From: an uncultured Alphaproteobacteria bacterium
GTDB taxonomy: Bacteria; Pseudomonadota; Alphaproteobacteria; UBA7985
Reading direction: 5' to 3'
Length of the DNA: 64,000 nucleotides
Assembly (NCBI GenBank): GCA_905479265.1
Contig: CAJQLX010000036.1
Coordinates: forward strand, 1-64,000
In this document: positions 7,522-17,012 of the stretch, in pieces
Numbering within the stretch: the stretch's first letter is position 1
Layout: each line of letters begins with the position of its first letter
Translations under genes and position numbers: made by a program
Notes under the pieces: generated by a model
Seen by the model: the letters and a program-made list of their open reading frames with translations, nothing else
Database searches by the model: none
What the model was told of the DNA's origin: nothing

Positions 7522-8463
7522 ATGAGAGTCGTGGGTGGAATCGTCGTTGTAATTGTTGTGCTGTTGGTCGGTCTATGGGTGACCGCGCGGGTTCTGGTCG
7601 CGGGCTTGCCAACTGAGCCTCTGGGCACCTTCGCTGATGTTAAAGGCGAGCGCATGCATTTTGTCGATCAGGGACAGGGGTCTCCGATCCTGATGATCCA
7701 CGGCGCAAGCGGTAATTTGGGTGATATGGAGCTGCGCCTCGCGCCTGCGTTGCGGGCGGCGGGGCATCGCGTGATCACCATCGACCGGCCCGGTCTTGGC
7801 CTGTCTTCCCGACGTGACCCGGGTTTGCAGGAAATCACCGCTCAGGCTGATTTGGTTGTCGCGTTGATGGACCAGTTGGGCGTGGAAGCACCGACGGTGG
7901 TGGGGCACTCTCTGGGTGGTGCTGTTTCGCTGGCGATGGCTGTTCATCATCCCGAGCGCGTTGGCGCTTTGGTTGATTTATCGGGTGTTTCCCATGCTTG
8001 GGATGGTTCGGTGTGGTGGCCCTATGCGGTCGCTGGAATGCCGGTGGTGGGCTGGTACTTCTGTAACGCCCTGATGCCGGTGGTTGGCTTGGCGCTCTAT
8101 GAGGCCTCGGTTGACAGCACGTTTACGCCAGAGCCCGCGATTGCCGACTATTCTGCTCTGACACAGACAAAAATGGTGATGCGGCCCCAGACGTTCTGCA
8201 ACAATGCTGCTGATGTGCGCGCGCTGAATGATGGCGTCGCCGGACTGAACGCCGGCTATGCGGATCTGACAGAGCCCTTCGATGTTGTGTTTGGAACCGA
8301 GGACTATGTCAGCCCGGATTTGCACGCCGTTGGGCTGGACCGCGACGCGCCGGGTGCGCGGATCACGCTGATCGAAGGCGCGGGGCATATGATCCATCAC
8401 ACGCAGTTTGACACCGTGCGTGACATCATTCTCGCCGCCGCTGCAACCAACAGCAGCGATTAA
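7522..8463 (+). CDS. Membrane-anchored alpha/beta hydrolase
   Basis: A 313-aa alpha/beta-hydrolase-fold protein. ATG at 7522 has AAAGGA 6 nt upstream; an in-frame upstream extension lacks one. Residues 5-28 are a single hydrophobic segment without a clear cleavage site, so it is likely an inner-membrane anchor with the enzyme in the periplasm. The oxyanion region is HGASGN (60-65), the nucleophile elbow is GHSLGG with Ser130, an acid is in FGTEDYVSP, and the catalytic His289 lies in EGAGHMIHH. It is followed directly by an intrinsic terminator, so it is the end of its transcript. Substrate unknown. Confidence 0.85.
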   Translation: MRVVGGIVVVIVVLLVGLWVTARVLVAGLPTEPLGTFADVKGERMHFVDQGQGSPILMIHGASGNLGDMELRLAPALRAAGHRVITIDRPGLGLSSRRDPGLQEITAQADLVVALMDQLGVEAPTVVGHSLGGAVSLAMAVHHPERVGALVDLSGVSHAWDGSVWWPYAVAGMPVVGWYFCNALMPVVGLALYEASVDSTFTPEPAIADYSALTQTKMVMRPQTFCNNAADVRALNDGVAGLNAGYADLTEPFDVVFGTEDYVSPDLHAVGLDRDAPGARITLIEGAGHMIHHTQFDTVRDIILAAAATNSSD

Positions 8464-8473
8464 CGCAAAGCTT

Positions 8474-8500
8474 AAAGGGTCACCGCTCGGTGGCCCTTTT
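8474..8500 (+). terminator. Intrinsic terminator after the alpha/beta hydrolase gene
   Basis: AAGGGTCACC and GGTGGCCCTT pair with one G.U around a GCTC loop, and the stem runs into TTTT. It lies 10 nt after the hydrolase stop. Confidence 0.8.
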
Positions 8501-8532
8501 CCGTTTGGTCAGGCGCCCTTGAACACGGGACT

Positions 8533-10950
8533 CTAGCCGCGCATGCGAGCGCCGTCCGGATCCACCAGCGGCGTTGTGATGATCGTGGCCGTCCGCCGAT
8601 CACCCAGGATTTCGATGGCAAAGGTTCGCCCGTCCACCGCCATCTCCGTTGGGACAAACCCCAAGGCAACCGATTGTTCGCTATAGTGCGCATAGCCCCC
8701 TGAAGTCACAAAGCCCACCACGGCCTCACCGTCGAAGATCGGCTCGTCCGCCACCACGTCAGCATCATTCGCGTCAACGGCAAAGGCGCAGAGCGTCCGC
8801 GCGGGCCCAGCCGATTTTTCCGCCGCCGCTGCAGCCTTGCCAATAAAGGCCGCAGGTTTGTTATAACTGACAAAGCGATCCATGCCGGTCTCAGCGGGCA
8901 TGTAATCTGGCCGAAACTCGCGCATCCAAGAGCCAAAGAACTTCTCAAGCCGCAAGCTCATCATCGCCCGCATCCCAAACGGACGCATCCCGTGCGCCGC
9001 GCCGGCTTCGGCCAAGACCTGATACAGCCCGTATTGCTCATCGGCGTTCACGTAGATTTCGTAACCAAGATCGCCCGTGTAGCTCACCCGCTGCACCAGC
9101 GCTTGATAGGGGCCAACGTCAATGGTTCGCGCATCCATAAAGCGGAAGGCTGCCGCCGAGACATCTGCGCGCGTGACCGCCGCAAGGACATCGCGCGCCC
9201 GTGGTCCCGCAATCTGAAACCCAATCCGGCGCGTGGACACATTTTCGATGCGCACGTCATAGCCCGCCAGGTGCTGTTCAAACCACCGCGTATGATACGC
9301 TTGGCTGCCGAATGATGCTGTCAGTTGGAAGGCGTCTTCCGCCAAGGCCGTGACAGTGAAATCCCCGATTAATTTCCCCGAAGGGGACAGCATGGGGGTC
9401 AGCGAAAGGCGGCCAACCTTGGGAATGCGTCCCGCCATGATCCAGTCCAGCCACGCGCGGGCATCCGTGCCTGTGACGCGGTATTTACTGAAGTTGTGGA
9501 TCTCGTTGATCCCCACCGCTTCCCGCACCGCGCGGCATTCCTGCGCCGTTGCCGCCCAAGCGTTCGAACGGCGGAAGGATGGGGTTTCTTCCAGCGGCTC
9601 TCCGGGCAGGGCGAAGTAGTTTACCGCTTCCATGCCATAAGCCGCCCCAAAAACAGCCCGCTGGTCTTTCCAGATCTGATAGGCCGGGGTGGTTTGGAAG
9701 GGCCGCATCACCGGCAGCTCTTCGTTCGGATAAGAGACGGAGAACCGGCGCTGGTAGTTCTCGCGCACCTTTTCGCGGGTATAGGCCGGTGTGATCCAGT
9801 TCCCAAACCGCGCCACGTCCATGGCAAAGATATCGCGGCTGGGCTCACCCTCTACCATCCATTCGGCCAGACTCAAGCCAACCCCGCCGCCCTGCGAGAA
9901 CCCGGCCATCACCGCGACCGCAGACCAGTAGTTCCGCAGACCCGGCACAGGGCCGACCAAAGGGTTTCCGTCTGGGGCAAAGGTAAAGGGACCATTAATG
10001 ACGGTCTTCACACCCGCTCGCTCCAGAATGGGAAACCGCCGATAGGCAAACTCAACCGAGTCCGAAATCCGCTCCAGCTGGTTGTCGAGCAGCTCGTGGC
10101 CAAAGGTCCACGGGGTGCCATCCACCGCCCAGGGGTCACAGCGCTGCTCATAGAACCCAATGCAGAGCCCTTGCCGCTCTTGCCGCAGATAGCTTTCGCC
10201 CTCGGGATCCATCACATGCGGCAATTCTTCGTCGCGCTCGTAAACCTCCGCAATGTCTTCAGTGATCAGGTATTGGTGCTCCATGGGGTGAAGCGGCAAG
10301 TAAACCCCCGCCATCGCCCCGACTTCGCGCGCCCACAATCCGGCGGCGTTTACGATATGCTCGGCATGGACTGTACCGCGCTCGGTCACGACATCCCACG
10401 TGCCGTCGGGCCGTGGGTTGGTCTCCAGCACGGGGCAACGCAGCTCGATCTCAGCACCCGCCATCCGTGCTGCTTTGGCATAGGCGTGTGTGGTGCCCGA
10501 GGGGTCAAGGTGTCCATCAAGGGGGTCATAGAGCCCACCGAGAACACCATCGACATTGGTGATGGGGGAGAGCTTCTTGATCTCTTCTGGGCCAATAATC
10601 TGTGTGTCGAGCCCCATGTAGCGGTGCTTGGCCCGCTCAGCGATCAGGTAATCCAGACGATCTTGCGTCCCCGCCAGTGTCACGCCGCCAACATGGTGCA
10701 AGCCACAGCTCATGCCCGTAATCTCTTCCAACTCGCGATAGAGCCGAATGGTGTAGCCCTGCAGCGCCGCCATGTTGGTGTCTGCATTCAGCGTGTGAAA
10801 CCCACCCGCGGCGTGCCACGTCGAACCGGATGTAAGCTCGGATCGCTCGATGAGCATGATGTCCGTCCAGCCCATTTTCGTGAGGTGATAAAGGACGGAG
10901 CAGCCAACAACGCCGCCGCCAATAACGACGACTTTCGCAGAGGTTTTCAT
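8533..10950 (-). CDS. FAD-dependent dimethylglycine/sarcosine dehydrogenase-like protein with GcvT domain
   Basis: An 805-aa two-domain flavoprotein. ATG at 10950 (MKTSAK) is preferred over an upstream TTG. Residues 8-30 hold the dinucleotide-binding GGGVVG motif. Shortly after, SGSTWHAAGG carries the His expected to bind FAD covalently in the dimethylglycine/sarcosine dehydrogenase family. The DAO-type domain runs to about 400, and the rest is a GcvT-like folate-binding aminomethyltransferase domain (DFTVTALAEDAF, GDLGYEIYV). Known relatives oxidise an N-methyl group and can pass formaldehyde to tetrahydrofolate. The exact substrate cannot be told from homologous proteins that act on dimethylglycine, sarcosine or related N-methyl compounds. 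It lies downstream of the BMP importer but is separated from it by a terminator. Confidence 0.82.
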   Translation of the reverse strand: MKTSAKVVVIGGGVVGCSVLYHLTKMGWTDIMLIERSELTSGSTWHAAGGFHTLNADTNMAALQGYTIRLYRELEEITGMSCGLHHVGGVTLAGTQDRLDYLIAERAKHRYMGLDTQIIGPEEIKKLSPITNVDGVLGGLYDPLDGHLDPSGTTHAYAKAARMAGAEIELRCPVLETNPRPDGTWDVVTERGTVHAEHIVNAAGLWAREVGAMAGVYLPLHPMEHQYLITEDIAEVYERDEELPHVMDPEGESYLRQERQGLCIGFYEQRCDPWAVDGTPWTFGHELLDNQLERISDSVEFAYRRFPILERAGVKTVINGPFTFAPDGNPLVGPVPGLRNYWSAVAVMAGFSQGGGVGLSLAEWMVEGEPSRDIFAMDVARFGNWITPAYTREKVRENYQRRFSVSYPNEELPVMRPFQTTPAYQIWKDQRAVFGAAYGMEAVNYFALPGEPLEETPSFRRSNAWAATAQECRAVREAVGINEIHNFSKYRVTGTDARAWLDWIMAGRIPKVGRLSLTPMLSPSGKLIGDFTVTALAEDAFQLTASFGSQAYHTRWFEQHLAGYDVRIENVSTRRIGFQIAGPRARDVLAAVTRADVSAAAFRFMDARTIDVGPYQALVQRVSYTGDLGYEIYVNADEQYGLYQVLAEAGAAHGMRPFGMRAMMSLRLEKFFGSWMREFRPDYMPAETGMDRFVSYNKPAAFIGKAAAAAEKSAGPARTLCAFAVDANDADVVADEPIFDGEAVVGFVTSGGYAHYSEQSVALGFVPTEMAVDGRTFAIEILGDRRTATIITTPLVDPDGARMRG

Positions 10951-11054
10951 AAAGTGCGCTTTCCCGATTTCAGCCAAGCAAGAGAGCTTTCATTGAAGCC
11001 AAAATCCAGCGCCGCGCACAACCCGAAGCGACCATGAATCGCCGGGTTTAAGCT

Positions 11055-11090
11055 AAAAAAACCCCGGCGCGACGGATCGGCCGGGGTTTT
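11055..11090 (-). terminator. Intrinsic terminator after the BMP importer operon
   Basis: AAAACCCCGGC and GCCGGGGTTTT arms, with a run of seven T on the minus strand after the stem. It is 34 nt after the substrate-binding protein stop and isolates the dehydrogenase gene from the importer operon. It is partly symmetrical. Confidence 0.9.
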
Positions 11091-11124
11091 CCAATGGATC
11101 GGCCCGTTGGGGCCGGCCCGTCGC

Positions 11125-12222
11125 TTACTGCGGGATGGTCGCGTCGATGCCCTGGATGTACCAGTTCATGCCCAGCAGAGTGCCGTCGGTCAGGTGGTCT
11201 TCACCCGCCGCACAGTCCTCAGCCAAAGCGCCATCTTGCTTGTAGATGGGACACTCGAAGGAATGACGGTCACCCGCAGCCAAAGCGGCTTCGATCGCCT
11301 TGGCTTCAGCCATCACGTCATCGGGCATGTTGCCGTAGTTGCCGAGGTGGACCATGCCAATCTCGCCGCCCATGCCGTCTTTCGTGAAGCCCCACCAGCT
11401 GTCCTGCTGGTTCCAGGTGCCAGCGGCAACCTGCTTCGCACGATCAACGTAGTAGCTGTCCCAGTCATCCACGGTGGAGACGAGGTGAGCCGTTGGGCCA
11501 AAGCGGGACATGTCGGACGCCTGACCAAAGGCCTTCGCGCCGGCGGCTTCTGCGATTTGCATCGGTGCCGGGGAGTCCGTGTGGGCTGCGATAACGTCAG
11601 CACCGTTGTCGATCAGCGCCTGCGCCGCCGCAGCTTCTTTTGCTGGGTCGAACCAGGTGAAGACCCAAACGATCTCAACTTCAATGTCCGGGTTGTGCTT
11701 CTTGGCTTCAAGCATGAACGCGTTGATGCCGCGAATAACTTCCGGGATTGGGAAGGATGCGATGTAACCGATCTTGTTGGTCTCGGTCACGTTTGCAGCG
11801 ATGTAGCCCTGAACAACGCGGCCTTCGTAGAAACGGCCACTGTAGGTGGACACGTTTGGATGCGCTTTGATGTAGCCAGTGGCGTGCTCGAACTTGATGT
11901 CCGGGTAGTTGCCAGCAACTTCGTTGGTTGCATCCATAAAGCCAAAGGACGTGGTGAAGATCAGGTCGTGGCCGGTTTCAGCCAACTGCGTGATGGCTTC
12001 AACAGCTTCTGGACCTTCTGGAACGTTCTCCAGCGCGGTGGTCGAGAAGCCATCCATGGCTTCTACAGCCGCACGGCCAATGTCGTGACGGTAGGTCCAG
12101 CCCAAATCACCGGGAGGGCCCACGTAGATAAAGCCGACTTTGGTTTCGGCTTGCGCAGGGGTTGCGACGGCAGCACCGAAAGTCAGTGCGGACGCCAAGA
12201 GGGTTTTAATGGCACGGTTCAT
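11125..12222 (-). CDS. BMP family (PnrA-like) ABC transporter substrate-binding protein
   Basis: A 365-aa periplasmic binding protein. A clear signal peptide (residues 1-25, ending PAQA/ET) precedes a Bmp/PnrA domain with VGFIYVGPPGDLGW near the mature N-terminus and TSFGFMD in the first lobe. Family members bind purine nucleosides or related ligands and deliver them to YufO/P/Q-type permeases, whose genes lie immediately upstream on the same strand. A 55-nt gap separates it from the permease, enough for a separate RBS or a processing site, which often gives binding proteins higher expression. Ligand not determined. Confidence 0.88.
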   Translation of the reverse strand: MNRAIKTLLASALTFGAAVATPAQAETKVGFIYVGPPGDLGWTYRHDIGRAAVEAMDGFSTTALENVPEGPEAVEAITQLAETGHDLIFTTSFGFMDATNEVAGNYPDIKFEHATGYIKAHPNVSTYSGRFYEGRVVQGYIAANVTETNKIGYIASFPIPEVIRGINAFMLEAKKHNPDIEVEIVWVFTWFDPAKEAAAAQALIDNGADVIAAHTDSPAPMQIAEAAGAKAFGQASDMSRFGPTAHLVSTVDDWDSYYVDRAKQVAAGTWNQQDSWWGFTKDGMGGEIGMVHLGNYGNMPDDVMAEAKAIEAALAAGDRHSFECPIYKQDGALAEDCAAGEDHLTDGTLLGMNWYIQGIDATIPQ

Positions 12223-12277
12223 TGAGGTTCTCCTCTACTTTTCTCAACGTGCAGGAAAGAAGCCTGATTGGCCTCTC

Positions 12278-13294
12278 TCAAGATCTTGGTTCAAAAGTTT
12301 GCCCCAGACTGGCTGGAGCGTTGCGCCGGATCATCACCGGGTTGCGAGAGATCATGACGAGCACGACTACCGGCACAATGTAGGGCAGCGCTGTCAAGAA
12401 ATAGGATAGTTCGAGGGACATGTTGGAGAAGATTGCCTTCAAACGAGGCTCCAAAGCAAGCACGATGCCGAACAAATAGGCACCAAGCAGCACGCGTCCG
12501 GGACGCCATGTGGAGAAAAGAATCAACGCCAGCGCGAGCCACCCTTTGCCAACCGTTATTCCTTCGGTCCATTTGGGGGCAATTTGCGCAATCACGATAA
12601 ACGCGCCGGCGAGACCGGCCATGGCGCCGCCAAACATGATTGTCAGCATGCGCACAAGGATCACGGGATAGCCTAAAGCGTAGGCAGAATGGTGGTTTTC
12701 CCCGACCGCTCGCACGACCAAACCGGCACGGGTTCGGTTCAAGAAGAACCAAACAGCGGCGAGCATCACAAAGGAAAACGGCACCAAGAGATTTTGGCTG
12801 AACAGCAAGGGGCCAACAACCGGGACATCGCCCCAGCTTTCTGGGAACAAGGGCGGCACGCTGGCGACAATGGCCGAGGTATAGTCCACGCCAAAGAAGT
12901 TTCCGCCCAAGGAGTTCGAGAGCCCCGCGCCCAGTACCGTCAAGCCAAGGCCAGCGGCGATATGGTTTGCTCGAAAATACTGCGTCAGAAAGCCAAACAG
13001 CGCCGCAGCCATAGCGCCCACGATGGCCGCAACCAGCAGCGAGCCGATGTATTGGAATTGGTTGACTGAGTTCTCTGATGCAAAACAGTTTTCACCGATC
13101 AACATGGTGCAGGTGGAGCTTTGCAGCTGGTAAAGCCCAATGAAACCCGCCAGTCCGCCAATGAGCATCATGCCCTCAACGCCGAGATTGATGACGCCTG
13201 ATTTTTCGACCACCAATTCGCCAATTGCCGCAAGCAGCAAGGGGGTGGCCAGCAACATGGAAGCAGCGAGGATTTGGATGACGAGATCGCTCAT
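12278..13294 (-). CDS. ABC transporter permease (BMP-type importer, second subunit)
   Basis: A 338-aa integral membrane protein of the BPD_transp_2 family with eight to ten hydrophobic helices. The N-terminal stretch ATPLLLAAIGELVVEKSGVINLGVEGMM contains the family EKSGVxNLGxEG signature (about residues 28-41). Its start overlaps the stop of the upstream permease by 4 nt, so the two are translationally coupled and should form the heterodimeric channel. Orthologues are YufQ-like. Confidence 0.88.
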   Translation of the reverse strand: MSDLVIQILAASMLLATPLLLAAIGELVVEKSGVINLGVEGMMLIGGLAGFIGLYQLQSSTCTMLIGENCFASENSVNQFQYIGSLLVAAIVGAMAAALFGFLTQYFRANHIAAGLGLTVLGAGLSNSLGGNFFGVDYTSAIVASVPPLFPESWGDVPVVGPLLFSQNLLVPFSFVMLAAVWFFLNRTRAGLVVRAVGENHHSAYALGYPVILVRMLTIMFGGAMAGLAGAFIVIAQIAPKWTEGITVGKGWLALALILFSTWRPGRVLLGAYLFGIVLALEPRLKAIFSNMSLELSYFLTALPYIVPVVVLVMISRNPVMIRRNAPASLGQTFEPRS

Positions 13295-14388
13295 ACCGCG
13301 CCCTCCGTGCTGAGATCGGCTTTGCCAAATACAATCCGATACTGACTGAGGAAGGCAGTGCCCAACACCGCGAACAGCGCGGTTACTTGCACCAAGTCGG
13401 CAACGGCGTCATCGACCTGACTTGCCGATTGCACGTATGTCGCGCCAACGTTGACGTAGGAAATCAGTAAGGCCGCAGCGACAATCCCGATGGGGTGAAG
13501 CCGACCTAAGAAGGCGATGACAATCGCGGTAAAGCCCAAGCCGTTCAGGTAGTTTTCTGACTGGATCAGCTTGCCCGTTTCCGCAGAAAGGAAAATCGCC
13601 CCTGCCAAGCCTGCTGTCGCGCCGGACAGGGCAAAGGACATCCACACCGTCATTTGAGGCGAAAAGCCTGCGAATTTTTGGGCGCGCGGCGTGTTTTGCG
13701 CCACCCGAAGGCTGTAGCCAAAGGTGGTGAACAGCACGACAAAAGCCAACACCAGAATGGCGCCAGCACTGATGATGACGCCCCAGTGAAAGTCGGTCCG
13801 CTCGATGATCGATGCGATGCGCAGGCTTTCGTGGATCGGGTCGCTTTCCGCTTGTCCGGCTTTGGGATCGCCTTTCCATGGGCCGGTGGTCACGTAGTTC
13901 AGGACGTTGGCGGCCACGTAAACCAGCATGAGCGAGGTCAGCAGCTCGTTGGTATTGGCCCAAACCCGCAACGCCGCCGGGATCAGCGCCCATGCAATAC
14001 CGCCCAGAATGCCAAACAGCAGCATGACAGGCAAAAACCACGTGGTGTCCGGCATACCGAACAGCAAGTACGCAGCAAAAGCGGCGATGGAGCCAAAGGC
14101 GAACTGCCCCTCGGCACCAATGTTCCAGACGTTAGCGCGAAAACCGATACTCAGCCCCACCGCCATAATCGCGAGGTAGGATGATTTCTGCAGCACAAAT
14201 CCCCATTGAACCGAAGCCGTGCGCGCCTGCCACGGGAACGTGAGCAGTGTCCACGTGTCGGACAACGGTTGCTCCGACATCGCGACCATGACCAAAAAGC
14301 CCACAACGACGGTGATGCTAAAGGCCAGCAAAAGCGGAAAGGCCGTGGCCCAAAAGCCGAATTGAGTGCGCGGGACAATACGGATCAT
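13291..14388 (-). CDS. ABC transporter permease (BMP-type importer, first subunit)
   Basis: A 365-aa permease of the same BPD_transp_2 family with many hydrophobic helices. The conserved GFRANVWNIGAEGQ motif (about residues 80-95) matches YufP-type subunits. The start overlaps the ATPase gene's stop by 4 nt, and its own stop overlaps the next permease by 4 nt. The three genes therefore read as one tightly coupled unit. Confidence 0.88.
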   Translation of the reverse strand: MIRIVPRTQFGFWATAFPLLLAFSITVVVGFLVMVAMSEQPLSDTWTLLTFPWQARTASVQWGFVLQKSSYLAIMAVGLSIGFRANVWNIGAEGQFAFGSIAAFAAYLLFGMPDTTWFLPVMLLFGILGGIAWALIPAALRVWANTNELLTSLMLVYVAANVLNYVTTGPWKGDPKAGQAESDPIHESLRIASIIERTDFHWGVIISAGAILVLAFVVLFTTFGYSLRVAQNTPRAQKFAGFSPQMTVWMSFALSGATAGLAGAIFLSAETGKLIQSENYLNGLGFTAIVIAFLGRLHPIGIVAAALLISYVNVGATYVQSASQVDDAVADLVQVTALFAVLGTAFLSQYRIVFGKADLSTEGAV

Positions 14389-15872
14389 GCGGCTTGCTCC
14401 TGCACGTCACCGGTCATGGCAACGCCCAATGTCTCGGCGGTCCATTCATGGGTTGGTTTGGCCTCTGATAGATGGCCGTGGTTCAGCACGCAAAGCCGGT
14501 CCGCCAAGTCAAACAACTCGTCCAGGTCTTGGCTGATCACCAACAGTGCCGAACCACTCTCGGCCAGCGCCTTGAGCTGGTCTCGAATATTGGTCGCTGA
14601 GCCCATGTCCACGCCCCACGTTGGCTGGTTGACCACCAGCACCTCGGGTTGCTTGATCAACTCGCGCCCCACGATAAACTTCTGCAAGTTTCCGCCCGAC
14701 AAAGAAGCCGCTCGACCGGTGACGCCCGCGTGCCGAACGTCATAGCCATCGCAGATTTCAGTCGCGTGCTCCCGGGTCAGAGTCCAGTTGATCAGGCCTC
14801 TGCGTTGAAAACCGTCAGTGCCGAGGTTGGAAAGCAGCGTGTTGTCGATCAGGCTGAAATCCGGGACAGCAGCGTGTCCCAAACGCTCTTCGGGCACAAA
14901 AGCACCACCAAGGGCTCGACGTTGCGAGGGACCAGACCGTCCCGCTTCAACACCATTGAGCCAAATCGCGTTCGCTTGCGGGGCCAAGTCTTCGCCAGAA
15001 AGGTAAGCATAGAGCGCTTCTTGCCCGTTTCCCGCGACACCCGCGACACCCATGATTTCGCCTCGGCGCACCGCAAGGGCAGGCACGCGAACATCTTTGG
15101 TCCGCAGGTCTTTGACCTCCAGCGCAACATCGCCGAGGTTTTGCTGTCCTTTGGCGGTTGGAACCGGGCGAGTGCCGATCATCATTTCCGCGATTTCTTC
15201 CGCTGACTTCTCCGCCGGAACACACGTCGCGACAACCTTGCCGCCCCGCAAGATCGTGGCGCGCTCACACAGCGCTCGAACTTCATTCAGCTTGTGCGAG
15301 ATAAACACCAAGCCCCGACCTTCATCGCGCAGCAAGCGCAAAGTCGCGAACAGGGCGTCGGCCTCTTGCGGGGTCAGAACCGATGTCGGCTCATCCAAAA
15401 TCAGCAGCTCAGGTTCGCCCAGCAAAGCGCGTACAATCTCAATCCGCTGCTTTTCGCCAGCCGAAAGCGTAAAGACAAGCGCGTCAGGGTCCAGCGGCAG
15501 GCCGTACTTTTCAGACATCTCAATAATGCGCGTCCGCCGGGTATCATCAAGCTGACCACCAAGCCCAAGGGCAATGTTTTCGCCCACGGACATGCCATCA
15601 AACAGGGCAAAGTGCTGGTGGACCATCCCAATACCAAGCGCCTTAGACCCTTGGGGTGAGGAGATCGTGGTCTCGTCACCCTTCCATACAATCTGTCCCG
15701 AATCTGGCTTGGTTAAACCGGAAAGCACCTTCATCAAGGTTGACTTCCCCGCACCGTTTTCCCCGAGCAAGGCATGGATCTCTCCACGCTCAACGGCAAA
15801 ATCAACGGCGTCGTTGGCTAATACGCCGGGATAAGCCTTGGTTATCCGCTCCAGCGAAAGAAGACTTGTCAT
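14385..15872 (-). CDS. ABC transporter ATP-binding protein with two nucleotide-binding domains (BMP-type)
   Basis: A 495-aa double ATPase, started at ATG 15872 (MTSLLSLERI), which follows GGGAACAGGGA; an upstream TTG-type extension of 19 codons is unlikely. Domain 1 has Walker A GENGAGKST, signature LSAGEKQRIEI and Walker B LLILDEPTSVL. Domain 2 has signature LSGGNLQKFIVG and Walker B VLVVNQPTWGVD, but its P-loop is degenerate (VAGVAGNGQE), as is usual in YufO/RbsA-like proteins. It is the first gene of the importer operon and powers uptake through the two permeases that follow. Confidence 0.88.
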   Translation of the reverse strand: MTSLLSLERITKAYPGVLANDAVDFAVERGEIHALLGENGAGKSTLMKVLSGLTKPDSGQIVWKGDETTISSPQGSKALGIGMVHQHFALFDGMSVGENIALGLGGQLDDTRRTRIIEMSEKYGLPLDPDALVFTLSAGEKQRIEIVRALLGEPELLILDEPTSVLTPQEADALFATLRLLRDEGRGLVFISHKLNEVRALCERATILRGGKVVATCVPAEKSAEEIAEMMIGTRPVPTAKGQQNLGDVALEVKDLRTKDVRVPALAVRRGEIMGVAGVAGNGQEALYAYLSGEDLAPQANAIWLNGVEAGRSGPSQRRALGGAFVPEERLGHAAVPDFSLIDNTLLSNLGTDGFQRRGLINWTLTREHATEICDGYDVRHAGVTGRAASLSGGNLQKFIVGRELIKQPEVLVVNQPTWGVDMGSATNIRDQLKALAESGSALLVISQDLDELFDLADRLCVLNHGHLSEAKPTHEWTAETLGVAMTGDVQEQAA

Positions 15873-16064
15873 TCCCTGTTCCCACGCCCCTGCACGCTTT
15901 ATTATTCTGCTTCGGCTATAGCCCAGCACTGCCTAATTCGCGACCCTTTGTCCTGTGGATGACTCGAACTGCTGAAGAATTCATCACACTTGCGGGGAAA
16001 TCAGACAAATTTTCATGGCGTCATAGGGGGCTTAGGCGTTAGAGGGGCAGGGTAAGGAAAAAAC

Positions 16065-17012
16065 ATGAACCCTCGTCTTATTGGTTACGCTTTCGCTATT
16101 TTGGGTGTGCTGATTATCTCGCCTGACTCCGCTTTGATCCGAAAGGTCGCCATGAACCCATGGGGTCTCTTGTTTTGGCGTGGCGTGGGGATTTTTGGCG
16201 TTGCCGCCGTGCTGTCCCTGATCTGGTATCGCGGCGGGTTGGTTCAGTATTTCCGGCAAACCGGAAAGCTGGGTTTGGCCATCACGGTCTTTTTCTTTAT
16301 CTCCACCTGCAGTTTCGTTTACTCAGCGCTGACGATCAATCCGATCATCCTGTTGATTGTCGTTGCTTTGGGGCCTGTTTCTGGTGCCCTGTTCTCCATT
16401 GTTTTGCTGCGAGAGCCGCCCCGCACGGCGGTTTGGATTGCGATCGGGCTGTCTTTTGTCGGCATGGGATTGGTCGTCTGGGGCGAAATGGAAGCCAATG
16501 ACGGTTTTGCGCGCTTGGCGGCGGGTCAGGGGCTTTTGCTGCCGCCGTGGCCGTCCATGCTCGCGCTGTTCTTTGTGCCGACGTTGCTGGGGCTTTGCTT
16601 TACGCTGACCCGGCGCATTGAGCAGCCCAACATTTGGCCAAGCAATGCTCTGGCGGGGTTGCTGGCGATCGTCATCATGCCGTTCTTTGCGCCAACGCTC
16701 CAAATTCCAGCGGGCGTATTTTGGGAGTTTTTCTTCCTGATCGTCGGTGTTTCCGGCTTCAGCTTCATTTTCGTCACGCTCGCGCCGCGCTGGATCAGCT
16801 CGGCGGAAACCTCCCTTGTCTTCCTGCTGGAAACGCTTCTCGGCTCGATCTGGATTTGGCTGCTCATCGGACAGCAGCCGGAGCTACACGAAATCGCGGG
16901 CGGCGCCGTGGTTGGATTGGCGGTCGTGGTGGTGGTTATGTCGGCTGTGCGCGCTAAGGACGAACCTAAAAACGCGCCGCCTTCGCCCCCCGCAGCTGAA
17001 CAGCGTAGTTAA
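16065..17012 (+). CDS. EamA/DMT family transporter
   Basis: A 315-aa protein with ten predicted membrane helices in two EamA repeats. It begins IGYAFAILGVLIISPDSALI, and a typical segment before the mid-point (ALGPVSGALFSIVLLREPP) closes the first repeat. ATG 16065 has AAGGAAAAAAC upstream. The C-terminal 20 residues are hydrophilic and rich in Pro/Ala. The last 47 nt of the gene are antisense to the end of pdxA, and no terminator lies between the two. These transporters usually export amino acids, purines or other metabolites; the substrate cannot be read here. Confidence 0.85.
   Translation: MNPRLIGYAFAILGVLIISPDSALIRKVAMNPWGLLFWRGVGIFGVAAVLSLIWYRGGLVQYFRQTGKLGLAITVFFFISTCSFVYSALTINPIILLIVVALGPVSGALFSIVLLREPPRTAVWIAIGLSFVGMGLVVWGEMEANDGFARLAAGQGLLLPPWPSMLALFFVPTLLGLCFTLTRRIEQPNIWPSNALAGLLAIVIMPFFAPTLQIPAGVFWEFFFLIVGVSGFSFIFVTLAPRWISSAETSLVFLLETLLGSIWIWLLIGQQPELHEIAGGAVVGLAVVVVVMSAVRAKDEPKNAPPSPPAAEQRS

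Noticed and set aside
9496-11037. A long open frame (513 codons) on the plus strand opposite the dehydrogenase gene
   Set aside because: It is the antisense frame of a well-supported flavoprotein; no family motifs, and composition is that expected of a shadow frame in GC-rich coding DNA.
11107-12225. A 372-codon frame opposite the substrate-binding protein gene
   Set aside because: Exact antisense of a protein with signal peptide and BMP motifs; shadow.
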